This document shows positions 1 through 8,727 of a DNA stretch of 64,000 nt, in pieces. The notes under the pieces are model-generated. The model saw only the letters and a list, made by a program, of their open reading frames with translations, did no database searches and was not told the origin of the DNA. Within the stretch, counting starts at the first letter, position 1. The number at the start of each line of letters is the position of its first letter. Origin of the DNA: JABDMH01 sp965223025 (GTDB taxonomy: Bacteria > Bacteroidota > Bacteroidia > Chitinophagales > Saprospiraceae); assembly GCA_965223025.1 (NCBI GenBank), contig CBDCVP010000023.1, positions 3,224,001 through 3,288,000 of the forward strand, in the 5' to 3' direction. The position numbers and the translations under genes are program-made.

Positions 1-69
1 ATATTAACAAAACAGTTTATTTTCCACTAGCAGATTTATTGAGAACACCAACAATCTTCGATTTACGAA

Positions 70-729
70 ATGAATGAACTCAGGTCAACATTTGAAGACA
101 TACAAGAAAAATTATACAGTGCTGTAATTTGCGATGCACTTGACAGTCTTGGGTTTCGCAAGCAATCTCCGAGCGTTTCTTTCAAGGCCTATACTACTAA
201 CGAGATCTTGATTGGACGCTGCAAAACAACATTATGGGCAGACATGTATCACATCGACTCAGACCCTTACGCGCTAGAACTCCAGGCTGTGGATGCTTGC
301 CACCCTGGAGATGTTTTGATTGCTGCAGCTGGCGGATCTATGCGCTCCGGAATCTGGGGTGAGCTGTTATCTACAGCAGCGAGGAATCGTGGGTGTGTGG
401 GTGCCTTAGTAGATGGAGCCATTCGCGATGTTACTATGATGCGAAAAATGCAGTTTCCGGTCTTTGCCAAGGGTAAATGCATATACGATAGTCTCCATCG
501 GCAAAGAGTGATAGATATTGATATTCCGGTCCAGATCGGGGGTGTCGTATTCGAGCCTGGATCTCTTGTTTTTTGTGATGAAGATGGCATCGTCGTTGTT
601 CCGCTGGCTGTTGAGGAAGAAACCATTTCCCTTGCACTCCAGAAAGTCGATGATGAAAACATCGCACGAAATGCAATTAGAAATGGAATGAAGGCAGGTG
701 AGGCATACAAGAAATTTGGCATCCTTTAG
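70..729 (+). CDS. RraA-like / HMG-aldolase family protein
   Basis: A 219-residue protein of the RraA/4-hydroxy-4-methyl-2-oxoglutarate aldolase superfamily. The family hallmarks are visible: a glycine-rich GGSMRSGIWGELL loop (residues 88-100) that carries the catalytic pocket, and GCVGALVDGAIRD (108-120) with the conserved Arg119-Asp120 pair used in divalent metal and keto-acid binding. Length is normal for the family and the ATG at 70 begins a clean N-terminus. It is the first complete gene in the window and is followed after 39 bp by an M81 peptidase gene on the same strand. Members cleave pyruvate-releasing keto acids or act as metal-dependent decarboxylases; some inhibit RNase E. Here, next to sialidase and mutarotase-transporter genes, a catabolic aldolase-like role is more likely, but the substrate cannot be read from the sequence. 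Confidence 0.85.
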   Translation: MNELRSTFEDIQEKLYSAVICDALDSLGFRKQSPSVSFKAYTTNEILIGRCKTTLWADMYHIDSDPYALELQAVDACHPGDVLIAAAGGSMRSGIWGELLSTAARNRGCVGALVDGAIRDVTMMRKMQFPVFAKGKCIYDSLHRQRVIDIDIPVQIGGVVFEPGSLVFCDEDGIVVVPLAVEEETISLALQKVDDENIARNAIRNGMKAGEAYKKFGIL

Positions 730-768
730 GAATTCCTGGAATTCCTCTGATAATTTTTCTGAGAAATC

Positions 769-2244
769 ATGAATAAGCTCCGCATTGGCCTTGTCGGAAT
801 TAGTCACGAATCAAATACATTCATTGACACCCTCACAACCATTGATGACTTTCACAATGGACATTTCTTTCTTGGAAAAGCAATAATCGAAGAATATAGG
901 GATGCCCATCATGAAATCGGGGGGATGATGGAAGTGCTCGGCCAGCATCCAGTAGAATTGGTACCCATCATGTACGCTGAAGCAACACCTGGTGGGAAAA
1001 TAGCATCGGCAACTTCGAGCTATTTAGTAGATCTATTGCTTGAACTTGTTGCCGATGCCCTCCCCCTGGCAGGACTTTTAGTTGCACCCCATGGGGCTGC
1101 TGTCAGCGAATCTCACGATGACTTTGACGGACACTGGCTTTCAGAGGTTAGGCGGCTGGTAGGTAATATACCGATCATGGGTACCCTTGATCTCCATGCC
1201 AACGTGAGTGAAAGAATGGCATCCGCTGTTGATGCGTTGGTTGCTTATAAGACGAATCCCCACATGGATCAGAGGGATGTCGGTGCTGAGGTCGCTCTGA
1301 TCATGATCAAGACTCTCAATGGTGCCATCAGACCTACACAAGTTCTGACTATATCTAAAGTGGTCATTAGCATAGAGCAACAACATACTGCCACAGAACC
1401 ATGCTTGAGTTTGTATGCACTAGTAGAAAAAATTAGTCAGGTCGATGATGTACTTTCAATCAGTGTACTCATGGGATTTCCCTACGCCGATGTCAGCGAA
1501 ATGGGTGCTTCTATCCTGGTTGTGACCAATAGAGCTCCTAGCCAAGCTCTGAGTATAGGCACTAGCATTGCAGCATACATTTATCGGAATCGACACAAGT
1601 TTAATGGCAAGAAGACATCTATTGAGGAGGCATTAGACATGCTTGATCAATTGACCAAACCAGTACTTTTACTGGACATGGGAGATAACGTTGGTGGGGG
1701 ATCTCCTGGTGATGGTACCCTGCTATTACACGCACTTGAAGAAAGGGAATCTACAAAATCATTTGTTTGTATCTATGATCCAGAAGCAGTCAATAAATTA
1801 GATCGAATGAGCTCTGAGCATAGCTCACTGATCACATTAGGAGCCAAAACAGATCGTCGGCATGGTCCTCCGTTTACTGGAGAGGTGTCCATGTGGCAAA
1901 TGGTCGATGGGAAATTCACAGAGCTGGCTCCACATCATGGTGGCCAAGTTCATTTCGATATGGGAAGAACGGCCATCGTAAAAACAAGAGGCAATACGAT
2001 CATCATGATCACTTCACTGCGCATGCCCCCATTTAGTATTCAACAATTGCTGCATTTTGGTGTCTGTCCTAGTGATTTCGATGTGGTCGTGGCAAAGGGT
2101 GTTCAGGCTCCAATTGCTGCCTACGAGTCAGTTTGCCCATCCATTGTCCGGGTAAACACTGCAGGTGTGACGATTGCAGATATGTGCCAGCTCAACTTTC
2201 GAAAGAGAAGAAAGCCGCTATATCCATTTGAAGAGGGTGCTTAA
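769..2244 (+). CDS. M81 family metallopeptidase (MlrC-like)
   Basis: A 491-residue protein of the MlrC/M81 family (microcystinase C type, N-terminal DUF1485 domain plus MlrC C-terminal domain). The N-terminus reads VGISHESNTF with the conserved His-Glu pair; LDLHANVSERM near residue 140 and YKTNPHMDQRD near 163 carry the expected zinc-ligand histidines; the glycine-rich DMGDNVGGGSPGDGT near 304 marks the C-terminal domain. There is no signal peptide, so it should be cytoplasmic. MlrC cleaves linear microcystin, but most family members occur in bacteria without any microcystin pathway and their substrates are unknown. It lies 9 bp upstream of the mutarotase-symporter fusion, so co-transcription with sialic acid genes is likely. 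I would not infer toxin degradation from this gene. Confidence 0.85.
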   Translation: MNKLRIGLVGISHESNTFIDTLTTIDDFHNGHFFLGKAIIEEYRDAHHEIGGMMEVLGQHPVELVPIMYAEATPGGKIASATSSYLVDLLLELVADALPLAGLLVAPHGAAVSESHDDFDGHWLSEVRRLVGNIPIMGTLDLHANVSERMASAVDALVAYKTNPHMDQRDVGAEVALIMIKTLNGAIRPTQVLTISKVVISIEQQHTATEPCLSLYALVEKISQVDDVLSISVLMGFPYADVSEMGASILVVTNRAPSQALSIGTSIAAYIYRNRHKFNGKKTSIEEALDMLDQLTKPVLLLDMGDNVGGGSPGDGTLLLHALEERESTKSFVCIYDPEAVNKLDRMSSEHSSLITLGAKTDRRHGPPFTGEVSMWQMVDGKFTELAPHHGGQVHFDMGRTAIVKTRGNTIIMITSLRMPPFSIQQLLHFGVCPSDFDVVVAKGVQAPIAAYESVCPSIVRVNTAGVTIADMCQLNFRKRRKPLYPFEEGA

Positions 2245-2253
2245 AAGCAATGC

Positions 2254-4785
2254 ATGAACTGTAAGGATTATGTGATACTCCTTTTTTTACTCAGCCTGCT
2301 CTACGCGACCGCCCTAGGGCAATGGAGTGAGTTCCCACCATTACCTGATCCGGAAGGGTTTGCCGGCCTTTATGCCGGCACTAGTCACGGTGTACTCATC
2401 TGCGCCGGTGGAGCAAACTTTCCTGAAGCCAAGCCGTGGGATGGTGGCACCAAGAAATGGTTTGACAAGATTTTCTATTTCGATGCTGACGAAAACAGCT
2501 GGCAGGTCGCTGAGCAAAAACTACCATGGTCTAGAGCGTATGGTGTCAGCATTACTTATCAAGATCAGATTATCTTAATTGGTGGCAGCGATGCAGAACG
2601 ATATTATGCTGAGGTTGTTGGATTGGAATATCTAGATGGGGAAGTAACATTCGATTTCAGCTTTCCTCCTTTGCCAAAACCACTAGCCAATATGTGCGGG
2701 GCAATAGTGGATGGGGTCATTCATATCGCTGGTGGTAGCGAATCTCCAAAAGGTCTGGCACTAAAGGATTTTTATCTCCTGGATCTCAAAGTCAAGAAAT
2801 CTGCTCGCCAATGGCGGAGGGGTCCTTCATGGCCGGGACCTGCAAGAATCCAAGCTGTATCAGCCAGTCATGATGGCATGTTTTATCTCCTCAGCGGATT
2901 TACATTGCGTCATACGGAGGAAGGTGCAGTTGACCGCAAGTTACTGATAGATGCCTATAGATACCTACCCGACGCCAATGACATAGCGGCTGGTAAATGG
3001 CATTCACTTCCCGAGATGCCCAGGGGAGTTGCAGCTGCACCAAGTCCTGCATTCACAGCGGGCATGTCGCACATTATCATACCAGGTGGATTGGATGAAG
3101 CCACGTTGCAGCACACAGACCCCAGCACCCATCCTGGCTTTAGCGAAGAAGTGATGGCATTCAATACGCATAGCCAGTCCTGGGTAGCCATGGGCGAAAT
3201 GCCCAAGGGAAGGTCTCGGGTCACTGCGCCCACTGTGTCCTTCAAAAACCAATGGATGGTGCTGAGCGGTGAACGTGGCCCCGGTGTCAGATCTCCCAGC
3301 GTGTATACCTATCGAAGTGGTCTCACATTTGGGCTGGTCAACTGGCTCACCCTGCTGGGCTACCTATTGCTGATGCTTCTCATGGGTCTGTTTTTCTCAC
3401 GCCGGGGAAAGAGTACGGATGACTACTTTCTGGGCGGCGGCAGAATACCATGGTGGGCAGCGGGCATCAGCATTTACGGTACGCAGCTAAGCGCGATCAC
3501 CTTTATGGCAATACCGGCGATAGTTTATGCTACCGACTGGCGTCTGGCCATCGGAACCTTGATGATTTTGGCCATTGTACCAGTCATCGTGACTTACTAT
3601 TTACCCTATTTCCGACGCTTTAAAATTACTACTGCCTATGAGTTTCTAGAGAGACGGTTCAATTTTCACGTAAGGTTACTGGGCAGCTTAACCTTCATTC
3701 TCCTACAGCTGGGCCGAATGGGGGTCGTTCTTTATTTGCCAGCCATAGCCATCTCATCGGTCACCGGTATTGATATACTACTTTGCATCGCCGCTATGGG
3801 TCTATTCGCCACAGCCTATACTGTTCTTGGCGGCATCGAGGCAGTCATCTGGACGGACGTCATCCAGGTCATCGTCTTGTTGGGGGGAGCCTTGGCCTGC
3901 ATTTTTGTGGCGATGGGTCAGATCGAGGGGGGTATATCTGAAGTGATCAGGCTTGGTACAGAAAACAATAAATTTCTGCTGCTGGACTGGCGGTGGAATG
4001 CCTCTGAGCTGGTATTCTGGGTTGCGATTGTCGGTTTCTTTTTCTTAAATCTAATTTCTTACTCTTCTGACCAGGTAGTGATCCAAAGGTATTTAACTGT
4101 AAGAACAGAAAAAGAGGCAGCCCAAAGTCTCTGGACTAATGGACTCATCACACTCCCAGGCATCCTCATATTCTTTGGTTTAGGAACTACCTTATTTGTG
4201 TACTATTTTACCAACCCGGCAGAAATCAGCAGCAATACACCCGATGAAATCTTGCCCTATTTTGTCGTGGCAGAACTGCCAGTGGGCGTGGCAGGCCTGG
4301 TCATTTCTGGTATCTTTGCCGCCAGCATGTCTTCATTAGACAGCAGTATGAATAGTATAGCGACTGCCTACATTACAGACATTCATAGCCACTTTTGGCC
4401 AGATCTTACCGACGCCAGATACCTCAGACTGGCAAAGTATGTGACTTTATTAATGGGCCTGTTTGGCACCATGACCGCCATTTGGATAGCTCTTACGGAA
4501 GTGGAGTTTATTTTCGACTTCTTCCAGGAGATATTGGGTATGATCGGTGGTAGTTTGGCCGGAGTATTTGTGTTGGCCGTATTTTCTAAATGGGCTAATG
4601 CAACAGGTGCCATTACCGGCACTCTTGGAGGGGCCCTGGTCACCATATTGGTCAAGAATTTCACCTCACTAAATGGGTATCTCTACGGTGGTGTAGGTGT
4701 CGTAAGTTGTGTCCTGATCGGATTGGCGGTGAGTAGATTTACCCAGAAAAAACAAAACGAACATTACATAAATCATCCATCATGA
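2254..4785 (+). CDS. Mutarotase (kelch)-sodium:solute symporter fusion
   Basis: An 843-residue two-domain protein. Residues 1-22 are a signal sequence. Residues about 23-350 form a kelch beta-propeller of the cyclically permuted mutarotase type (NanM-like), with repeated GG-containing blades such as LICAGGANF, IILIGGSD and IHIAGGSES. Residues about 355-835 are a sodium:solute symporter (SSS) domain with about 13 hydrophobic helices, beginning at GLVNWLTLLGYLLLMLLMG and containing STDDYFLGGGRIPWWAAG and the DSSMNSIATA segment typical of the family. The architecture puts a sugar epimerase in the periplasm on the transporter that imports its product. The gene overlaps the downstream sialidase by ATGA, which strongly suggests N-acetylneuraminate as substrate (inference from context and from NanM). 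This fusion is seen in other Bacteroidota. Confidence 0.88.
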   Translation: MNCKDYVILLFLLSLLYATALGQWSEFPPLPDPEGFAGLYAGTSHGVLICAGGANFPEAKPWDGGTKKWFDKIFYFDADENSWQVAEQKLPWSRAYGVSITYQDQIILIGGSDAERYYAEVVGLEYLDGEVTFDFSFPPLPKPLANMCGAIVDGVIHIAGGSESPKGLALKDFYLLDLKVKKSARQWRRGPSWPGPARIQAVSASHDGMFYLLSGFTLRHTEEGAVDRKLLIDAYRYLPDANDIAAGKWHSLPEMPRGVAAAPSPAFTAGMSHIIIPGGLDEATLQHTDPSTHPGFSEEVMAFNTHSQSWVAMGEMPKGRSRVTAPTVSFKNQWMVLSGERGPGVRSPSVYTYRSGLTFGLVNWLTLLGYLLLMLLMGLFFSRRGKSTDDYFLGGGRIPWWAAGISIYGTQLSAITFMAIPAIVYATDWRLAIGTLMILAIVPVIVTYYLPYFRRFKITTAYEFLERRFNFHVRLLGSLTFILLQLGRMGVVLYLPAIAISSVTGIDILLCIAAMGLFATAYTVLGGIEAVIWTDVIQVIVLLGGALACIFVAMGQIEGGISEVIRLGTENNKFLLLDWRWNASELVFWVAIVGFFFLNLISYSSDQVVIQRYLTVRTEKEAAQSLWTNGLITLPGILIFFGLGTTLFVYYFTNPAEISSNTPDEILPYFVVAELPVGVAGLVISGIFAASMSSLDSSMNSIATAYITDIHSHFWPDLTDARYLRLAKYVTLLMGLFGTMTAIWIALTEVEFIFDFFQEILGMIGGSLAGVFVLAVFSKWANATGAITGTLGGALVTILVKNFTSLNGYLYGGVGVVSCVLIGLAVSRFTQKKQNEHYINHPS

Positions 4786-5903
4786 AGACGATTCTCACCA
4801 TGCTCATCCTGATCATCTACACTGCCACATATGGCCAGCCGGCAGAGGGGGCCATGAATGGTTTGCAGCATGTGAACCTATTTAGTTCGGATATGGATTC
4901 CACGGTGTCGTGCTACAGAATCCCATCCATAGTCACCGCGCCGAATGGTGATCTGATCGTGGCCATCGATGAGAGAGTGCCAGCGTGTGAAGATTTGAAA
5001 TGGAGTGAAAACATTAATATTGTCGGTCGTCGCAGCACGGATCACGGAGTCTCCTGGTCAGACATAGAAACCATTATCGATTACCCCCTGGGAAAATCCG
5101 CCTCAGATCCATCCATGATTGTTGATAAGGTCACCGAGGAAGTTTTTCTATTCTTTAATTATATGGATCTGGTGAAAGAACGGGATGTCTACTATTTGAA
5201 ATATATCAAAAGCAAGGACAACGGAAAGACCTGGAGCGCCCCTGTTGACATCACAGAACAGATTTCGAAACCGGAGTGGCATCAGGATTTTAAATTCATC
5301 ACCTCTGGACGAGGCATCCAGACCCGTTCAGGTAAACTTTTGCACACACTGGTGAATTTAGAAAATGGACTACACTTATTTGCTAGCGATGATCATGGGC
5401 ACAATTGGCATCTCATTGACACCCCCATTACACCTGGAAATGAATCTAAAGTGGTTGAGCTGGCTGATGGCACATGGATGATCAATAGCAGGCTAAGTGA
5501 AGGTGGAATTAGATATGTACACACTTCGACTAACCAAGGGAATACTTGGTTTTCAATGCCAGACACCACGCTGATTGATCCGGGATGCAATGCCAGTTTA
5601 ATCAGATACACGTCGATAAAGGATGGAGACGACAGAAACAGGCTCCTTTTCTCAAATGCAAGAATGGCTGACAAGCGGGAAAATATGACGGTACGAATAA
5701 GTTATGATGAAGGCAAAAGTTGGTCAGAGGGCAAAACCATTTACAAGGGAAGCGCCGCCTACTCTTCCATGAGTATTCTACCTAATGGTGATATTGGTCT
5801 CGTTTTCGAGAAGGATGATTATCAGAAAAATGTGTTTGTCCGAATTCCACTGACATGGTTGACAGACGGCAATGACAGGTACACCAAGGATTTGAAAAAT
5901 TAG
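4782..5903 (+). CDS. Sialidase (exo-alpha-sialidase, BNR/Asp-box)
   Basis: A 373-residue secreted glycoside hydrolase of the sialidase superfamily. An N-terminal signal peptide (about residues 1-18, ending TYGQ) is followed by the YRIPSIV motif, whose Arg is the first residue of the arginine triad, and by five Asp-box-like repeats: STDHGVSW, SKDNGKTW, SDDHGHNW, STNQGNTW and SYDEGKSW. Length fits a single six-bladed propeller without extra carbohydrate-binding domains. Its start codon overlaps the stop of the mutarotase-symporter gene (ATGA), indicating translational coupling. Together they would release sialic acid outside the cytoplasm, equilibrate its anomers and import it. Trans-sialidase or other propeller hydrolase activity cannot be excluded. 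Confidence 0.88.
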   Translation: MKTILTMLILIIYTATYGQPAEGAMNGLQHVNLFSSDMDSTVSCYRIPSIVTAPNGDLIVAIDERVPACEDLKWSENINIVGRRSTDHGVSWSDIETIIDYPLGKSASDPSMIVDKVTEEVFLFFNYMDLVKERDVYYLKYIKSKDNGKTWSAPVDITEQISKPEWHQDFKFITSGRGIQTRSGKLLHTLVNLENGLHLFASDDHGHNWHLIDTPITPGNESKVVELADGTWMINSRLSEGGIRYVHTSTNQGNTWFSMPDTTLIDPGCNASLIRYTSIKDGDDRNRLLFSNARMADKRENMTVRISYDEGKSWSEGKTIYKGSAAYSSMSILPNGDIGLVFEKDDYQKNVFVRIPLTWLTDGNDRYTKDLKN

Positions 5904-6287
5904 TCAGTTTCCTTCGAAAAGTAAATCAAAAAGCTTTCTCTGGCACTATTTTCTTCCCAAATAGCCCATTTGGTGAGGATTGTCCCTTTTCAAGTTGAGA
6001 GCAATAGCACAATATTTCATATCTTCTATTTTCGAGGACACCACCTACTAACATAATTGGCAATCCTAGCAGGGCCTCACGTAAAAGTCTGATAAGATTT
6101 TGCACTCAGGTAAAGCGCCAAGAAGTAGGCACGGCTTAAGCCATGCCGTGCTAATAGCTAGTCGGCATTGCAGTATAGCAAGTAAGCGAAATGCCTACTT
6201 CGATCTTGCCACTGGGAAATCAGAATTACCTAGATTTTTATTGTGTGATGCTCTGCCAAGTTAAGTGCACATGAGAAACACTGGTTG
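5904..6287. other. Intergenic region with nested inverted repeats
   Basis: About 380 bases without a credible gene between the sialidase and the VanZ-like gene. It contains a nested inverted-repeat structure at 6119-6208 (listed separately). No terminator with a T-run and no clear promoter box was found. Confidence 0.5.
6119..6208. repeat. Nested inverted repeat (cruciform or structured RNA)
   Basis: An outer imperfect inverted repeat pairs CAAGAAGTAGGCA (6119-6131) with TGCCTACTTCGATCTTG (6192-6208), with a three-base bulge in one arm. Inside it, GCACGGC (6129-6135) pairs with GCCGTGC (6145-6151). The arrangement could be a small mobile element remnant or a structured RNA; nothing in the sequence decides. 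Confidence 0.45.
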
Positions 6288-6833
6288 ATGAATATGTTTA
6301 CTTCCCATCGGGAAAAACGGCTTTGGATCTGGGTGTTTGCTGTGATTGCAGCAATTTTTATGACGATTTTTCTCGGTCAACCTCTTGCAAATATCATCAG
6401 CAATAAAAATCTCCAGGGAATCACATTTGGCATCGCTATGATCATGATTGGAGGCACGATCTTTACTTATGGTTTCAGATCAAGACCAAGTAGGACAGAG
6501 TGGGTCACTGTAATCGGTTTAACTTCTGTTTATATCATGCTGTTTCTACGGTTAGCGCTACCTGAACGTACTCACTTAATGGAATACAGTGTCTTAGCAA
6601 TTTTTATACATAACGCATTCTCTGAACGGGTGAGAAATGGTAAAAAAATACCAGGTATGGCACTCCTGACCATAGTACTTGCCTCACTTATTGGTGTTTT
6701 AGATGAAAGTATCCAATACCTGATCCCTGGTAGAGTGTTTGATCTGCAAGATATTGCTTTCAATATTTTTGCAGCAGTATTAGCTGTGTCTGCATCACGG
6801 ACTTTTCATTGGATAAAAACCAGAGAGTGGTGA
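6288..6833 (+). CDS. VanZ family membrane protein
   Basis: A 181-residue membrane protein with four to five hydrophobic segments. The C-terminal half carries the VanZ signature: an MEYSVLAIF helix, then GVLDESIQYLIPGRVFDLQDI followed by an Asn-containing last helix (AFNIFAAVLA), matching the D-E-x-x-Q...R-x-x-D-x-x-D...N pattern of the family. The start is taken at ATG 6288; a TTG three bases upstream and an ATG at 6294 are alternatives. VanZ-like proteins are named for a teicoplanin resistance gene but their biochemical role is unknown. It stands alone, with large gaps on both sides. Confidence 0.8.
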   Translation: MNMFTSHREKRLWIWVFAVIAAIFMTIFLGQPLANIISNKNLQGITFGIAMIMIGGTIFTYGFRSRPSRTEWVTVIGLTSVYIMLFLRLALPERTHLMEYSVLAIFIHNAFSERVRNGKKIPGMALLTIVLASLIGVLDESIQYLIPGRVFDLQDIAFNIFAAVLAVSASRTFHWIKTREW

Positions 6834-7484
6834 AATTATTGGACTTGAGAAGATTAAAGAAGTAATGAGTGAACTACCGGCACCACCCAGGTCGATGGCA
6901 CGACTTCCCCGGATAGTTTGTTCTGCATATCCGATGTCAGTCTCAGTGTAGTCACCCTTTCGGCTTCACTCTGTTGTGCTACCTATGACAGAGCCCACGT
7001 CTATTCCCGCGCATTGGCGATTATCTTTTCAACACTGCTATTAGCCTACACCTGTCATCTATCTCCCTTCCTTTTTGGAAAAAATGTTTAAACTCAAGGT
7101 GACCATTGGCCTTGCAAAGTGTCTCATATGGCAACTCACTAAAATTAAATCAAGTCAGGCTGAGATTTAGATATTAACCGGGAAAAAAGAAGGCAATTTG
7201 CATCCAGTTATAGTCGTCAAATGACGCTGAGACCATACGCCATTAGCTAGATTCCTAGATCATCCAATATACCTTTCAGTGACAGTGATACATGATCACA
7301 GACGATCCTTTGCTTGTCACAATCATGCGCAAAGCCCTCTCCATAATCTTTCCATCATACTGATCCGACATTAGATCCCCCAACTAATATCGATGACAAA
7401 AGTAATAAGATCACGCAAAATGACCTCTTTCATGTTGGCCGGCATTCTTTGGGAGTCCTTGTGATTCCTGAGGATCGAACTATA
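6834..7484. other. Gene-free region
   Basis: About 650 bases between the VanZ-like gene and the convergent isomerase gene. No open frame on either strand resembles a protein I recognise, and I see no terminator hairpin with a T-run, tRNA or repeat. It may be decayed DNA. Confidence 0.4.
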
Positions 7485-8405
7485 CTATTCAGATAGATCT
7501 ACGCTGCGATATGCCTCTATCAATTTGCTCTCTCCATCTTTGCCAGGATGAAAATTACCGTGCTCCATCCCCAGCACACCACGATATCCCTTTTCATGGA
7601 TATATTTAAATATATTTTCGTAATTGATTTCACCGGTTGTTGGCTCTTTGCGCCCAGGATTATCGCCGATCTGAAAATAGGCGATCTCTTTCCACGCCTT
7701 CTCCATGTTTGGGATCAGATTACCCTCTTGAATCTGCTGGTGATAAATATCGAATAAGATTTTACAGGCTGGACTTGCGACGGCCTTGCATATTTGATAG
7801 GCCTGAGGTATTTCCGTCAAAAACAAACCAGGATGGTTGAAGAAATTTAATGGCTCTAAGACCATGGTGAGGTTGTGGGGTTCTAAGGTCTCACAAGCTC
7901 GTTTCAGAATCTCAATCACATTGGTGGTTTGGTATCCCATTTTCAACCTGTGATCCACACTTCCTGGGACGACCGTCATCCAGGTGGCATTGACTCTTTT
8001 AGCAACTTCCACTGATGAGGCGATAGATTCTAAGAAGGCCGATCTGAGCGCCTCATCATTTCCTGCAAGGGTAGGTTTTCCGTCACTTTGCACCCTTCCG
8101 GTGACAAAGACACCCATGGTCATATTTCGATCGACCAGTGCCTTACCGATTTTTTCTTGCAGACTTGTTTCACGCCGCATCATATTATTGTCCTCGAAAG
8201 CTGTAAAGCCTTGATCTGCCATGAAGTTAATCTGGTCAATGGGATCATCTCCAGCGTGGTGCTTAAACATATTGAGATGGGGAGCAAACTTCATCTTGAA
8301 GGGCGGTCCACCTCCCAAAGATGAAGAGAAGTTTGAGATGGCACTACCTGATAGAGCAGCTGAACCCAGTAAGGAGGATCTGACAAAATTTCGACGTTGC
8401 ATCAT
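7485..8405 (-). CDS. Hydroxypyruvate isomerase-like TIM-barrel protein
   Basis: A 306-residue protein of the AP-endonuclease-2/xylose isomerase-like TIM barrel superfamily, closest by eye to hydroxypyruvate isomerase (Hyi). It starts with MMQRRNFVRSSLLGSAALSG, a Tat-like export signal, so it is probably periplasmic or lipid-bilayer associated. Metal-binding acidic residues are seen in MVLEPLNFFNHPG, KILFDIYHQQ and VLGMEHGNF, corresponding to the Glu-Asp-His-Glu metal site of the fold. Tat-exported members of this family are common in Bacteroidota and Planctomycetes and many act on unknown sugars. It is isolated, convergent with the VanZ-like gene, and I cannot name the substrate. Confidence 0.8.
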   Translation of the reverse strand: MMQRRNFVRSSLLGSAALSGSAISNFSSSLGGGPPFKMKFAPHLNMFKHHAGDDPIDQINFMADQGFTAFEDNNMMRRETSLQEKIGKALVDRNMTMGVFVTGRVQSDGKPTLAGNDEALRSAFLESIASSVEVAKRVNATWMTVVPGSVDHRLKMGYQTTNVIEILKRACETLEPHNLTMVLEPLNFFNHPGLFLTEIPQAYQICKAVASPACKILFDIYHQQIQEGNLIPNMEKAWKEIAYFQIGDNPGRKEPTTGEINYENIFKYIHEKGYRGVLGMEHGNFHPGKDGESKLIEAYRSVDLSE

Positions 8406-8727
8406 GATCTATTATTCGTTAGGATAAAGAAAAACCGCAAATAGGATAAGGCCTACCGGCACACATCCTCTTCTAAATAATCTACAAACCTAAGATAGAA
8501 GAATATTTTAGATCAATCTGCCGTGTGGATCTCTGCAAGGTATTGATCGAGATTCCGCCTTCGATCTTCTGAGTTGAATTGTCCTCGTCAATGCGCTCAT
8601 ATATCTTCAACAGTCCTTCGAAGACGCCCCAAACCATAAAGTGTCTCTCCTTCCACGAACCATCACACATCACCAAACACTGCTAGAATACAGATTGAGC
8701 AGATCAATATCACCTATGCACCAAGGT
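8406..8727. other. Gene-free spacer
   Basis: About 320 bases between the isomerase and the last gene of the cytochrome operon. A 64-codon open frame on the minus strand exists but shows no recognisable family or coding character. No clear hairpin terminator for the cytochrome operon was identified. Confidence 0.35.

Noticed and set aside
769..2244. Microcystin degradation by the MlrC-like protein
   Set aside because: No mlrA, mlrB or mlrD nearby; MlrC-family proteins are widespread without that pathway.
8482..8676. 64-codon frame on the minus strand after the isomerase gene
   Set aside because: No recognisable motif, no coupling to neighbours, and the composition does not look coding.
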